Shown piece by piece: positions 55,854 to 64,000 of a stretch of 64,000 bases of DNA (within the stretch, counting starts at the first letter, position 1; each line of letters begins with the position of its first letter). The notes below the pieces were generated by a model, which searched no databases, was not told the origin of the DNA, and saw only the letters and a list, made by a program, of their open reading frames with translations. Origin of the DNA: Gimesia fumaroli. Lineage in GTDB: Bacteria; Planctomycetota; Planctomycetia; Planctomycetales; Planctomycetaceae. The DNA is taken from NCBI RefSeq assembly GCF_007754425.1, contig NZ_CP037452.1, positions 682,001 through 746,000 of the forward strand, written 5' to 3'. Both the position numbers and the translations under genes were made by a program.

Positions 55854-57023
55854 TCAGGCTGCTGATTTCTGCTGAGTTTCGGGCTGTATCTTGCTCACAA
55901 TAGATTCGGCAGCCTGAGCTGAAGCACCGGGAATCACTGTTTCATTGTAGAGTGAGATGAGTTTATTACGGGCTCGTTCCAGTGAGAGCGGTGTTGTGAG
56001 CCAGTCGTTAAAAATCGCCGAGATTTTGGCGACATCTTTTTCCGGTGACCCGACAGAGGGGAATTCCGGCATCAACTCTCGATCCGCAATCAGGTTCGGG
56101 AGCGACATGTATTTGCAGGTAATCAGCAGATGGGCCAGGAAATACATCCCCCAGTGGCTGCGGTAAAGTACGACCGCCGGGGTTTTTCTTGCCAGCAGTT
56201 CCAGGCTGACCGAGCCTGAAACCATCAGGCAGCAGTCAGCCGCTTCAATGATTTCTGACGTCTTATTCAAATAGAGTTGGATTGGCAGGTCCGTGGCCTG
56301 TTCTTCTGTAATCAGATTTTGACAGAGTTCAAAATGGGCCTGTTTATAACAGGCAACAGGGAATGTGGCATCGGGAAACTGATCTGACAGTTGACGCACC
56401 ACCTGCAGCATGACGGGAAAATTACGGGAGAGCTCACTTGTTCGTGAACCGGGTAAAATGCCGATGGTTTTCTTTTGGGGCTGCTTGAGTTCACTGAGAA
56501 CATTCTGGTCTAATGTTTTGGAAATGACTTCATCAAAGAACGGATGGCCAATGTAATCAACTTTGACGCCCCGTGACTCGTACCATTGCTTTTCAAATTT
56601 TAAACCGGAGAGGACGTAGTCCACATTTTTACGAACGCGTCGAATTCTCCAGGGCGCCCAGGCCCAGAGTTGGGGGGGGAGATAATAAAATACGGGAATG
56701 CCCAGCGTTTTTGCTTTCTTGGCGACCCACCAGTTGAAGCCGGGGAAATCGACAAGGACGACTGCGTCGGGGCGTTCTGATTCGAGATACTGTCCTACCT
56801 GCTTGATCAGTTGAATGAATTTAAAGATCAGCGGCAGGACATTCAAAATTCCCATCACCGCATAATCGGTGAGGCATACTTCCAGGTGACAACCGGCTTC
56901 CTGCATTTCCGGTCCCCCGAAGGCAGAGAAGCGGGTATCCGGGCAGCGCTGACGAATTTCTTCGATCAAATGAGCCGTATGCTGGTCACCACTGGGTTCG
57001 CCCACTGAAAAAAACAGGTGCAT
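55854..57023 (-). CDS. lpxB: Lipid-A-disaccharide synthase
   Basis: Joins UDP-2,3-diacylglucosamine and lipid X to make the lipid A disaccharide at the inner face of the inner membrane. 389 residues from the ATG at 57023 (AGGA eight bases upstream). Family signatures: FFSVGEPSGDQHTAHLI at the start, VVLVDFPGFNWWVAKKAK, YYLPPQLWAWAPWRIRRV, and the UDP-binding region LPGSRTSELSRNFPVM with CCLMVSGSVSLELLARKTPAVVLY. It shows that this organism can make lipid A-type lipopolysaccharide, as known for planctomycetes. No other lpx gene is in the window. Confidence 0.95.
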   Translation of the reverse strand: MHLFFSVGEPSGDQHTAHLIEEIRQRCPDTRFSAFGGPEMQEAGCHLEVCLTDYAVMGILNVLPLIFKFIQLIKQVGQYLESERPDAVVLVDFPGFNWWVAKKAKTLGIPVFYYLPPQLWAWAPWRIRRVRKNVDYVLSGLKFEKQWYESRGVKVDYIGHPFFDEVISKTLDQNVLSELKQPQKKTIGILPGSRTSELSRNFPVMLQVVRQLSDQFPDATFPVACYKQAHFELCQNLITEEQATDLPIQLYLNKTSEIIEAADCCLMVSGSVSLELLARKTPAVVLYRSHWGMYFLAHLLITCKYMSLPNLIADRELMPEFPSVGSPEKDVAKISAIFNDWLTTPLSLERARNKLISLYNETVIPGASAQAAESIVSKIQPETQQKSAA

Positions 57024-57194
57024 CTGCAAGTCCTATCCAAGCTATTCACGTGGTTCTCAGGTAGAAGAGAACTGTGAATGGTATGCCATCATGATCCTCA
57101 AAACGGCATAAAGGTATGCGGAAAAACAGTTTTTGGTCAACCCCGTTTTCAGCTGATGCGCATTGAGCGGACGATGGCCCGTGGACAGGTCACA

Positions 57195-57231
57195 ATAAAA
57201 AAGCTCCCTGAAAGCTGGTTTCAGAGAGCTT
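57195..57231 (-). terminator. Rho-independent terminator of rplU
   Basis: AAGCTCCCTGAAA at 57201-57213 pairs with TTTCAGAGAGCTT at 57219-57231 (one mismatch), with a 5-base loop. A T-run follows on the minus strand. It lies about 80 bp behind the rplU stop. Confidence 0.88.
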
Positions 57232-57309
57232 GATTATATGAGATGACGTGCCAAGATCAGCAATTCTTACCGATGAAGAATTGCTTCAGCCGAGCTAAGC
57301 ATAGGAAGC

Positions 57310-57687
57310 TTAACCTTCAGTGGCAGCGGTTTCTTCTTCTGCAGCAGATTCTTTAACAATTTCCAGCCCGGGGACGGTAATTGTTTTGATGAGAACCGTT
57401 GTATATTTCTGGCGGTGCCCTGTATGGCGACGTGAATTTTTTCGGCGTCGAAACTTTTGAATTTCGAGCTTTTCGCCTTTAAATTCAGGATTTACGACTT
57501 CTGCTTCTACAGAGGCGCCTTCGATTGTGGGAGCGCCGATAGAACTGGCTCCACCGCCGTTTGCCAGCAGAACGCTTTCGAAAGTAATGGAATCACCTTC
57601 GTTTGCTGTAGCACGGTAGTCGATTGTCAGGGTATCGCCTTCCTGAATCGTATATTGACGGCTGCCATCTTCGATTACTACAAACAT
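57310..57687 (-). CDS. rplU: Ribosomal protein L21
   Basis: 125 residues from the ATG at 57687, preceded by GAAGG; the longer open frame to 57759 is not translated in my view. MFVVIEDGSRQYTIQEGDTL is the L21 start, and LEIQKFRRRKNSRRHTGHRQKYTTVLI is the rRNA-binding C-terminal half. A Glu/Ala-rich tail of about 18 residues extends it beyond the E. coli length of 103. In most bacteria rpmA (L27) follows directly; here a terminator follows and no rpmA is in the window. It lies behind the RNase E/G gene, an arrangement seen in many bacteria. Confidence 0.96.
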   Translation of the reverse strand: MFVVIEDGSRQYTIQEGDTLTIDYRATANEGDSITFESVLLANGGGASSIGAPTIEGASVEAEVVNPEFKGEKLEIQKFRRRKNSRRHTGHRQKYTTVLIKTITVPGLEIVKESAAEEETAATEG

Positions 57688-57937
57688 CCTCAAACCTTCT
57701 TTTCTTCTTACTCTTTGATCAATAAATGTGCTGAAGTCGGATTTGTGAATCAAAGTCAATCCGAGTCATATTCAGAATCAATTGCGCAATGCCATTGATA
57801 GTATATCGTTAAACACTTTTGCCTTTGCCGGTCAACCCGTGTCACGAGGAGAGCAAAGCGCAGAACCTGTGCTGGTTACACGAATATCGAGCACGGCATT
57901 GTAAAGTGTCACTTTTGAAATTTCGAGTCAGAAACGA

Positions 57938-59500
57938 CTAGAAATTCACTTCATTTCCAATATCGTCATAACAACGTGCGGTTAGATGCTCTGGTTCAAC
58001 ATCTGTACGTGCGTTAATAATAATTGAGGTCTTAGCAGTATCTTCCAGGTTGGTGATGTCTTTACGGCGTTTATTATTCAGGTAATTGGCGACAGTTTCG
58101 TGTACATTTAGTACGAGGCGGGCAATATTCTTTTTATTCACCGTGGTCATCAGCGTCCGCATGACTTCGATAGCCATACTTTCGGCTGTTTTTACTTGTC
58201 CCGTTCCGCGGCAGGAGGGGCAATCTTCATACATGCTTCTGCGGAGTGAGGGGCGAATTCTCTGGCGGGTCATTTCTATCAGGCCAAAGGGGCTGATACG
58301 CAGGACTTTGGTTCGGGCGCGGTCACGTTTTACGAGTTCGCGCAATCGGCGTTCGACTGAACGGCGGTGTTTTTCTTCGCGCATATCAATAAAGTCGATC
58401 ACAATCACCCCGCCGAGGTCGCGAAGTCTGATCTGACGGCTGATTTCTTCGGCCGCTTTCATATTTACTTTAAACGCGGTCTTTTCGGCATTGTCATCGG
58501 CACGGTAGTTTCCACTGTTGACGTCGATTGCCACCAGAGCTTCCGTCTGGTCGATCACGATCGATCCGCCGCCTTTCATTGGGACGTGTCGATTTTGAAT
58601 ACTGCAGATCTCATCATCGAGATCGCTGTTATAAAAAATGGGATCGTTGCCGGTGTAATGTTTGATTCGATTGACGTGTTTGGGGAGTACGACTTTCATA
58701 AAATCGCGTGCTCTTTGATAAGCGGTGGGCTCATCAATATAGAGCGTATCGATTTCGCTGTTGTAGATATCGCGAATCGTACGAATCATCATGTCGCTCT
58801 CTGAGTATATCTCGACAGGAGCGGGTAGTTTTTTGATACGTCCGACAATGGTGCCCCACAATCGGAGCAGGTAGTTCAAGTCGCGCTTGAGATCATCTGC
58901 GGTTCGGTCAATGCCGGCGGTCCGTACGATGAATCCAAGTCCGGGAGGCGGCGCCAGTTTGGTGAGGATCGTTCGCAGTTGTCGTCTGACGTCTTCGTCG
59001 GTGATTTTGCGACTGATACCGACACGCTGCAGACCGGGCATAATTACCAGGTAGCGTCCGGGGATACTGATATAGGTTGATAGGGTAGGGCCTTTGTTGC
59101 CGAGACCTTCCTTGATGACTTGGACCAGGACTTCACTGCCGCGTTTCAGGATTTCCTGAATGGGCGGTTTATTGGCCACGCTGCGTTCATTGATGCGACG
59201 GCCTTTTGAGTTTTTACCCCGCCCGGGTTTGCCGTTTCCATCGCCGTTTTCAGTGAGGTGTTTGTAGTATTGGTGTTCGATGTCACTGACATGCAGAAAG
59301 CCGTTACGGCCGACACCAAAATCGACGAACGCAGCCTGGATGCTGGGTTCAATATTGACCACTTTTCCCTTGTAGATATTACCTACCAGATTTTCGAGGC
59401 TGTTTCGTTCTACATAAAGTTCTTCGAGAATACCATCTTCTACGATGGCGATTCGACTTTCCTCCGGTTGGAGGACATTAATCAGCATTTCCTTTTTCAT
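57938..59500 (-). CDS. Ribonuclease E/G family protein
   Basis: 520 residues from the ATG at 59500 (protein starts MKKEMLINVLQPEE). An S1 RNA-binding domain (NIYKGKVVNIEPSIQAAFVDFGVGRNGFLHVSDIE) opens the protein. The catalytic DNase-I-like core has IDVNSGNYRADDNAEKTAFKVNMKAAEEI and VIDFIDMREEKHRRSVERRL with the metal-binding Asp. The Zn-link CPSCRGTGQVKT follows. It lacks the long degradosome scaffold of E. coli RNase E, so it is nearer to RNase G in size. It processes mRNA and rRNA. rplU follows in the same direction after about 250 bp. Confidence 0.95.
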   Translation of the reverse strand: MKKEMLINVLQPEESRIAIVEDGILEELYVERNSLENLVGNIYKGKVVNIEPSIQAAFVDFGVGRNGFLHVSDIEHQYYKHLTENGDGNGKPGRGKNSKGRRINERSVANKPPIQEILKRGSEVLVQVIKEGLGNKGPTLSTYISIPGRYLVIMPGLQRVGISRKITDEDVRRQLRTILTKLAPPPGLGFIVRTAGIDRTADDLKRDLNYLLRLWGTIVGRIKKLPAPVEIYSESDMMIRTIRDIYNSEIDTLYIDEPTAYQRARDFMKVVLPKHVNRIKHYTGNDPIFYNSDLDDEICSIQNRHVPMKGGGSIVIDQTEALVAIDVNSGNYRADDNAEKTAFKVNMKAAEEISRQIRLRDLGGVIVIDFIDMREEKHRRSVERRLRELVKRDRARTKVLRISPFGLIEMTRQRIRPSLRRSMYEDCPSCRGTGQVKTAESMAIEVMRTLMTTVNKKNIARLVLNVHETVANYLNNKRRKDITNLEDTAKTSIIINARTDVEPEHLTARCYDDIGNEVNF

Positions 59501-60011
59501 GGAATACCCTTTGTCGTGTGGTTTCACGACGAAAATTGTATTCTTCCTCAGTCGCTGAAGAGACGGACGTTTCCTGCATTGATTGGATCTTTGCCCGGAG
59601 TGTGTCGGTCTGTAGTCTGCCGCAGAAGTGGATGATCCAGGAAGGGGCAGATCTCATAGGATGGATTGTATTTCTTCGGCATGAAACCGAAGGCACACAA
59701 TCGATGAGAGATTTCATGATGCGATTGTTGAGTCGAATCATTTCCTGAGCGATGTCATGAAGGGGCGTAAATCCTGAGGTTGCTGGTTCCGGTCTGCTTA
59801 CTTCGTTCATCAGATTATCGGAAACGGAGCATAGCTCAAAAAGCCGAGCATCCATTGCGGTAAACTGAAGTGAAGGGCAGGTGGTTCCAGCAAGTAGAGA
59901 AGTCCCTTGTTGACTCTGAAAATGTGACATGATAGCCGCAGCATTCCACTTTAAGGCGGCAATTGCCGTCTTGCTCATTCTTTGCTGTAAATGATCGGGT
60001 GGTTTGTTCAT
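59478..60011 (-). CDS. Possible hypothetical protein
   Basis: An open frame of 177 codons upstream of the RNase E/G gene, overlapping its start by 23 bp. It contains scattered Cys, Met and His, and I recognise no family, signal or repeat. There is no strong ribosome-binding site. The overlap suits translational coupling, but the composition is not strongly coding. The region could instead be a long leader of the RNase gene, as RNase E mRNAs often have structured leaders. I leave it as low confidence. Confidence 0.35.
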   Translation of the reverse strand: MNKPPDHLQQRMSKTAIAALKWNAAAIMSHFQSQQGTSLLAGTTCPSLQFTAMDARLFELCSVSDNLMNEVSRPEPATSGFTPLHDIAQEMIRLNNRIMKSLIDCVPSVSCRRNTIHPMRSAPSWIIHFCGRLQTDTLRAKIQSMQETSVSSATEEEYNFRRETTRQRVFHEKGNAD

Positions 60012-60377
60012 GCTGTCATTGATGTGAAGCCACAGGATGCGGGAATTTCAAACTTGCTGGATTGAGAGACCAGAGTTGTTTGACGGAGTTCCATTGCATT
60101 CACCTGTGGTACTCACACGTTGTTCGTTTCAGGGCCAGGAAATGATTTTACAATACATTTCGTCTTGATTGAATTTGTTCTTACTTGATCCATTCACCAC
60201 CGAGGTGAAATGGACGACAGCTGGCTGGTTTCATTGAAGCCAAGTAAACCAGCTGCAAAATGTAAACGTTAAATTGTGATGATGAATGCAGGTTAAAACT
60301 CTGCATTCACCCGGAAATCAATATGTCTGTCTGTTTGATGCTTAAAGAAGGAGCCGTTTCGTAACATCATAAACTGG
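60012..60377. other. Intergenic region between the EI gene and the RNase E/G region
   Basis: 366 bp (877 bp if the doubtful 177-codon frame is not a gene). No coding region is supported. A direct CCAGCTG..CCAGCTG-like repetition is seen near 60210-60252 (GACAGCTGGCTGG, AAACCAGCTGC). It should hold the promoter of the RNase E/G transcript. Confidence 0.35.
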
Positions 60378-62141
60378 TTACATGGGAAGTTCTTCATCAA
60401 ACAGGTCAGGACAAATTTTATACAGTTCTCCTCTTAAATAGCTTTCTACGTCACGGGCAACATCGATGGTCATCGCATGTGCGGCGATTTCCTCTGCCCG
60501 TTCAATTGTCAGATGTCTGATTACTTCTTTTACTTCCGGGATCGCCAGTGGAGTGGCACTGATCTGTCGGATTCCCAGTCCTGCCAGTAATGGAATCGAT
60601 TTGAGATCAGAGCTCATCTGGCCACAGACGGTGACCGGTATATTTTTCTTATGGGCTGCCTCCACAACCATTTTGATCAACCTTAAAATCGAAGGGTCTG
60701 AAGAGTTGTACAGAGGCGATACAGCGGGATCAGATCGATCCACGGCTAGAGTATACTGAATTAAATCATTTGTCCCAATGGAGAAAAAGTCAACTTCTTC
60801 CGCAAATTCTTCAGCCAGGAGGGCTGCAGCGGGGACTTCGACCATCATTCCGATCGGAATATTCGGGTTAAAATCGACTCCCCGTTCTTCAAGGTCTTCC
60901 AGGACGTCTCCCACGATCATTTTCGCCTGACGCCATTCCAGCAGGGTGGAAATCAGGGGAAACATAATGCGGACATCGCCGTGGACGGCAGCGCGGAATA
61001 TGGCGCGGAGCTGGGTTTTAAATAGAGGCAGGTCGCGCAGGCTTAGCCGGACACTTCGCAGTCCCAATGCCGGATTCATGCCTTCTTTGGCCAGGTGTCG
61101 GTAGCCACGGGGAATTTTATCAGCACCCAAGTCCAGGGTTCGAATGACAATTGGCCTGTTCTGGGCAGCTTGCACGACGCGGCAGTAAGCGTCGTAGTGA
61201 ACTTCTTCGGTCGGTTCAGTATTTGACTGGAGATACAGGAATTCGGTTCGATACAGGCCAATTCCATCCGCACCCCGTTCTCGACAGTGTTCGACTTCAT
61301 TAGGAAATTCAATATTTCCCATGACGTGGATCCGAGTTCCGTCTTTCGTTTCCGAACGAATTTTTCGGCGGGCTGCCAGACGAGCCGCCATCGAACGCTG
61401 CCGTTCTCCTGTGTCTTTATATTTGGCCAGTGTTTCTTCATCAGGGTCGATGATGACTTCGCCGTTGTTACCATCAACGATGACCATGTCACCGCCGGAG
61501 ATATCGGATAGAAAGTCACCCAGTCCCACAACAGCAGGAATTTCCAGTGCCCCGGCGAGAATGGAAGTATGGCTGGTTCGGCCACCAACCTCAGTGGCAA
61601 AGCCGAGCACAAATTCTTTGGCAAGCCCCGCAGTTTCGCTGGGGGTCAAGTTGTTCGCCAGGACAATGATCGGCGTAGTCAAATTGGAGAGTTCTTCCCG
61701 CTTTTCCCCCAGAAGCTGTTTCAGGAGACGTTTCTCTAGGTCAATAATATCGCTGGCTCGTTCTGCCAGATAATTATCGCCCAGGTGCTGGACCAATTTG
61801 GTGTAGCGGCGGAAGACCCGGCTGGAAGCGTGCTCTGGGGAATAACATTTTTCGCGAATCAGAGTTTCAATCTCTTCGCGCAGTCGAGGCGAGCTGACCA
61901 TTTGCAGGTGTGCTGCGAAGATTGCCCCGTATTGTTCGCCGAGTTTGTCTGAAGCGAGCCGTTCATTTTCGGCAATTTCTTCACAAACCGCATCCATGGC
62001 GGATTTCAGTCGTGCAATCTCTGTTTCAATGACATTGACGCTGACGAATTGACGCGGAATGCGAAAGTCTTCCGTCCCCAAAATGAGCGCGGGGCCGAAA
62101 TTTACTCCCGGAGAAACTGCAATTCCACGTTTAACAAGCAT
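60378..62141 (-). CDS. ptsI: Phosphoenolpyruvate-protein phosphotransferase (enzyme I)
   Basis: Takes phosphate from PEP and passes it to HPr. 587 residues, the usual length of plain [21 protein letters not shown] is the typical start, [21 protein letters not shown] carries the phosphorylated His, the PEP-binding barrel has [16 protein letters not shown] and RTLDLGADK, and the Cys of the active site is in [10 protein letters not shown]. No GAF domain is present, so it is not EI-Ntr (PtsP). It lies behind the HPr gene, separated by 75 bp. No sugar-specific EIIB/EIIC gene is in the window. Confidence 0.96.
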   Translation of the reverse strand: MLVKRGIAVSPGVNFGPALILGTEDFRIPRQFVSVNVIETEIARLKSAMDAVCEEIAENERLASDKLGEQYGAIFAAHLQMVSSPRLREEIETLIREKCYSPEHASSRVFRRYTKLVQHLGDNYLAERASDIIDLEKRLLKQLLGEKREELSNLTTPIIVLANNLTPSETAGLAKEFVLGFATEVGGRTSHTSILAGALEIPAVVGLGDFLSDISGGDMVIVDGNNGEVIIDPDEETLAKYKDTGERQRSMAARLAARRKIRSETKDGTRIHVMGNIEFPNEVEHCRERGADGIGLYRTEFLYLQSNTEPTEEVHYDAYCRVVQAAQNRPIVIRTLDLGADKIPRGYRHLAKEGMNPALGLRSVRLSLRDLPLFKTQLRAIFRAAVHGDVRIMFPLISTLLEWRQAKMIVGDVLEDLEERGVDFNPNIPIGMMVEVPAAALLAEEFAEEVDFFSIGTNDLIQYTLAVDRSDPAVSPLYNSSDPSILRLIKMVVEAAHKKNIPVTVCGQMSSDLKSIPLLAGLGIRQISATPLAIPEVKEVIRHLTIERAEEIAAHAMTIDVARDVESYLRGELYKICPDLFDEELPM

Positions 62142-62216
62142 TCAATTAGGGCCTACTATGGCGCTTTCAACAGATAGGCAACTGGCGGGAAGCCACTCAG
62201 TCGGTGTGTACGGGGG

Positions 62217-62519
62217 TTATTCAGGTGGATCAGACGTTTCTTCGAATTTTTTATACCCTGATTCAAAAAACTGAACGATTTCTTCCATGAGTTTGCTAGC
62301 ATCTTCTCCACTGGCTTCTAATACCAGTTCGATATCGGTCTTCGCCTCCAAGGCCAGCAAATCAAAGGCTTCTTTGGCACTGCCGGACACGTCTCCATTC
62401 GAAATCGTCATTTCACAGTTATAAGTGCGTGCGATTCTGACGATTTCCGAGATCGGACGAAGGTGGAGCCCCTCTTTCATTTTGACAGTGACGATCTGAC
62501 GACATACAGATTCTTGCAT
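62217..62519 (-). CDS. HPr-family phosphocarrier protein
   Basis: 100 residues; the phosphorylatable His19 is in KMKEGLHLRPISEIV. The region aligned with the regulatory Ser46 of Bacillus HPr reads SAKEAFDLLALEA, so Glu50 replaces that Ser. The rest of the small alpha/beta fold (VTVKMKEGLHLRP, MTISNGDVSG, IELVLEASGEDASKLMEEIVQFFESG) is intact. It is a candidate NPr-type protein. It relays phosphate from EI to the EIIA encoded upstream. The gene is 75 bp from ptsI. Confidence 0.93.
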   Translation of the reverse strand: MQESVCRQIVTVKMKEGLHLRPISEIVRIARTYNCEMTISNGDVSGSAKEAFDLLALEAKTDIELVLEASGEDASKLMEEIVQFFESGYKKFEETSDPPE

Positions 62520-62745
62520 GGCACTAATTGATAACTACTCAAACAACCTGAAAAACAAACCATGTCTCATTCAGGAATGGTGGCGTTTTCAGTGAGATTT
62601 CGTAATTACCCCTTTCCTCATTGTCCGACCAGAAATGAGCCAGAGTCGAGCATATCTTCTGAAACTCAAAATGAATGGTCGGCATTGGCGGCAAGTATGA
62701 ACTGAATTCGAACAGGTTCTCCCTGACCTTTATATCTCCAGGTAC

Positions 62746-63219
62746 TTAGTCCAGCTGATTGCTGTCAGCTTCGTTAAGTAGTTCAACAATATCTTCGATG
62801 TTTTTGGATTGTCGCAGGAAATTGCAGAATTTTTGATTCCGCAAATGACGTGAAATGTTTTCCAACCCGCGTAAGTGATCTCCTGGACGATCCAGAGGTG
62901 AAATTAGCAAAAACAAAATATAAACATCCTCACCGTCGAGACTGGCGAAGTCGACACCTTCCGAGGAAAGGGCAACTGCAGCGGTCAGGTTTTCGACTGA
63001 AGAATGTTTGGTGTGAGGGACGGCCACACCATTTCCGATACCGGTAGAACCCAGCTCTTCTCGCTTGAGAATCGCTGAGACGATACCTTCCTCATCTTCA
63101 GCAGAGATGCTGCCTGCATTTTTCAGGCTCGCGACCATCGTGCGGATTGCTTCTTCTTTGGTTGTTACATTCAATTCCGGAATGATCGCATCCGAAACCA
63201 CGAAGTCTGTTAACTTCAT
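62746..63219 (-). CDS. ptsN: PTS EIIA protein, fructose/Ntr type
   Basis: 157 residues from the ATG at 63219, with AAGGA about nine bases upstream; the open frame to 63300 is not supported. The EIIA-2 domain is clear: [25 protein letters not shown], with the phosphorylated His in [39 protein letters not shown] follows. There is no attached EIIB or EIIC domain, as in EIIA-Ntr. This type controls nitrogen, potassium or carbon metabolism rather than sugar uptake. It sits between hpf and the HPr gene. The symbol is a best fit. Confidence 0.9.
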   Translation of the reverse strand: MKLTDFVVSDAIIPELNVTTKEEAIRTMVASLKNAGSISAEDEEGIVSAILKREELGSTGIGNGVAVPHTKHSSVENLTAAVALSSEGVDFASLDGEDVYILFLLISPLDRPGDHLRGLENISRHLRNQKFCNFLRQSKNIEDIVELLNEADSNQLD

Positions 63220-63333
63220 GTATTCTTTCCTTCTAACTACTTCTGCAAAAAAATCAGTGTCTGCGGTCAAAGCGCAAGACGTTGTTGTAAATTGTGACAA
63301 CTTGAAACACTAAGAATGTGGGACTTTGTTCCA

Positions 63334-63385
63334 AGCTGATCACACATCATTATCTTCTAAAACAGTACTCTGTGATCACTCAGCT
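63334..63385. repeat. Inverted repeat between hpf and the EIIA gene
   Basis: TGATCACA at 63337-63344 pairs with TGTGATCA at 63371-63378. AGC/GCT continues the pairing past a small bulge to 63334 and 63385. The loop is 26 bases, and no T-run follows on the minus strand. It may be an mRNA processing or attenuation structure in the hpf-ptsN transcript. Confidence 0.35.
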
Positions 63386-63408
63386 AAGAGTAGCCGAGGA
63401 TCTGGAAA

Positions 63409-63765
63409 TTATTCAGATTCCGTTTCTGCTTCCGCAATGTTGTTTTCCGCGATTTCATTCAAAGGGAGATCACGGCGGTGGTCCTGAATCTTTTCCTTAT
63501 ATCTTTTAATTTGTTGTTCCATTTTACTTAGTGCGGAATGAAAGTTTGGTTTCACTTCATCTCCTTCCGCATGGGCAACAAAATTATGTTTGTGTTCTGC
63601 ATCAACGAGAATTTCGACCCGATTCTGGTTTTCACCCTGGTCGATCGTTACCTGGATTGCAGTTACCCTCTCAAAGTACGTCAGTAACTTTTCAGACTTT
63701 TCAGTAATATAATCGCGGAGACCATCTGAAACGCTACCATGACGACAAGTAATCGCAACTTGCAC
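63409..63765 (-). CDS. hpf: Ribosome hibernation promoting factor (short type)
   Basis: 118 residues. The S30AE/YfiA fold is clear: QVAITCRHGSVSDGLRDYITEKSEKLLTYFERVTAIQVTIDQGENQNRVEILVDA, then FVAHAEGDEVKPNFHSALSKMEQQIKRYKEKIQDHRR. The long-HPF C-terminal dimerisation domain is absent; a short acidic tail replaces it. It binds idle ribosomes in the stationary phase. It lies upstream of the EIIA gene, the same order as the rpoN-hpf-ptsN group of proteobacteria. rpoN is not seen here. Confidence 0.94.
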   Translation of the reverse strand: MQVAITCRHGSVSDGLRDYITEKSEKLLTYFERVTAIQVTIDQGENQNRVEILVDAEHKHNFVAHAEGDEVKPNFHSALSKMEQQIKRYKEKIQDHRRDLPLNEIAENNIAEAETESE

Positions 63766-63973
63766 GGACTATTCTCCTATTAAAAATACTACCCACGCTG
63801 TGTATACGTATGTGAGCTTATCTGGGTTCAGCAATAGACGATGCTAACAGATTCTATCTCGACAGGTCCAGCAATACCAGTCACTAATTCTCAAGCTTCA
63901 GGTTCAAAGATCAGGACCTTTTCCTCTTCTACTGAAAGGGATATGATTCTAAACAGGCAGAAAGAGGAGTCGT

Positions 63974-64000
63974 ATGTGCATGAGGCGGGCGTTGCGAGCA
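63974..64000 (+). CDS. Possible 5' end of a gene running out of the window
   Basis: ATG at 63974 is preceded by a good ribosome-binding site (GAGGAG, four bases away), and the nine visible codons are basic. Too little is visible to say more, and it may be chance. Confidence 0.25.

Noticed and set aside
1..64000. CRISPR arrays, tRNA, rRNA, prophage or toxin-antitoxin modules
   Set aside because: By eye I saw no regular spaced repeats, cloverleaf genes, rRNA segments, phage structural genes or paired small toxin/antitoxin genes.

Overview
The window is chromosomal DNA of a Gram-negative bacterium, most probably a planctomycete. The signs are an MJ0042-type zinc-finger multi-membrane protein, a secreted sulfatase, many lipoproteins and secreted proteins of unknown role, a Gfo/Idh/MocA oxidoreductase, a TatC with an enlarged loop, and lipid A synthesis by LpxB. 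The moderate GC content and the gene style recall Gimesia or relatives, but the genus is my guess. I see no rRNA, tRNA, CRISPR array, prophage or conjugative module. The only complete mobile element is one IS4-type insertion sequence.

Layout. 1-13.6 kb: trmB, a stand-alone pncC/cinA domain, a TPR-HEAT lipoprotein, glutamine-dependent nadE, a fused beta-lactamase-fold/NamZ protein probably acting in peptidoglycan recycling, ppk2, a membrane-anchored tyrosine/dual-specificity phosphatase and tatC. 13.8-23 kb: a zinc-finger membrane protein, a TPR protein, groES-groEL, argG followed closely by a PPP-type phosphatase, and an aldehyde dehydrogenase. 23-34 kb: a small lipoprotein, rlmN, a large secreted protein, a DegT/StrS aminotransferase, a 7Fe ferredoxin with an IS4-family element 3 bp behind its stop codon, then a divergent pair (DHDPS-like aldolase and sulfatase) and an S4-domain protein. 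34-46 kb: a GT-C-type glycosyltransferase with TPR tail, a GH15-like protein, a minus-strand cluster (TIM-barrel isomerase, xseA, xseB, coaX, an MnmE-like GTPase without the C-terminal Cys motif), and an 893-residue protein of unknown role. 46-57 kb: scpB with a lipoprotein, a PNPOx-fold protein, a secreted alpha/beta hydrolase, an anion permease, cysQ, a Gfo/Idh/MocA protein and lpxB. 57-64 kb: rplU, an RNase E/G gene, and a minus-strand group hpf, EIIA, HPr and EI. This last group is a phosphotransferase relay with no sugar permease in view, so it resembles a regulatory (PTS-Ntr-like) system.

Most of the window is housekeeping or lineage-typical sequence. I did not find a clearly new multi-gene system. 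The best leads are the two-domain muropeptide-recycling fusion, the MnmE-like GTPase without its catalytic tail, the sulfatase with a Cys-x-Cys-x-Arg maturation motif, the HPr with Glu at the regulatory Ser position, the EKP-less Gfo/Idh protein, and a 96-bp inverted-repeat element that looks like a small non-autonomous mobile element.
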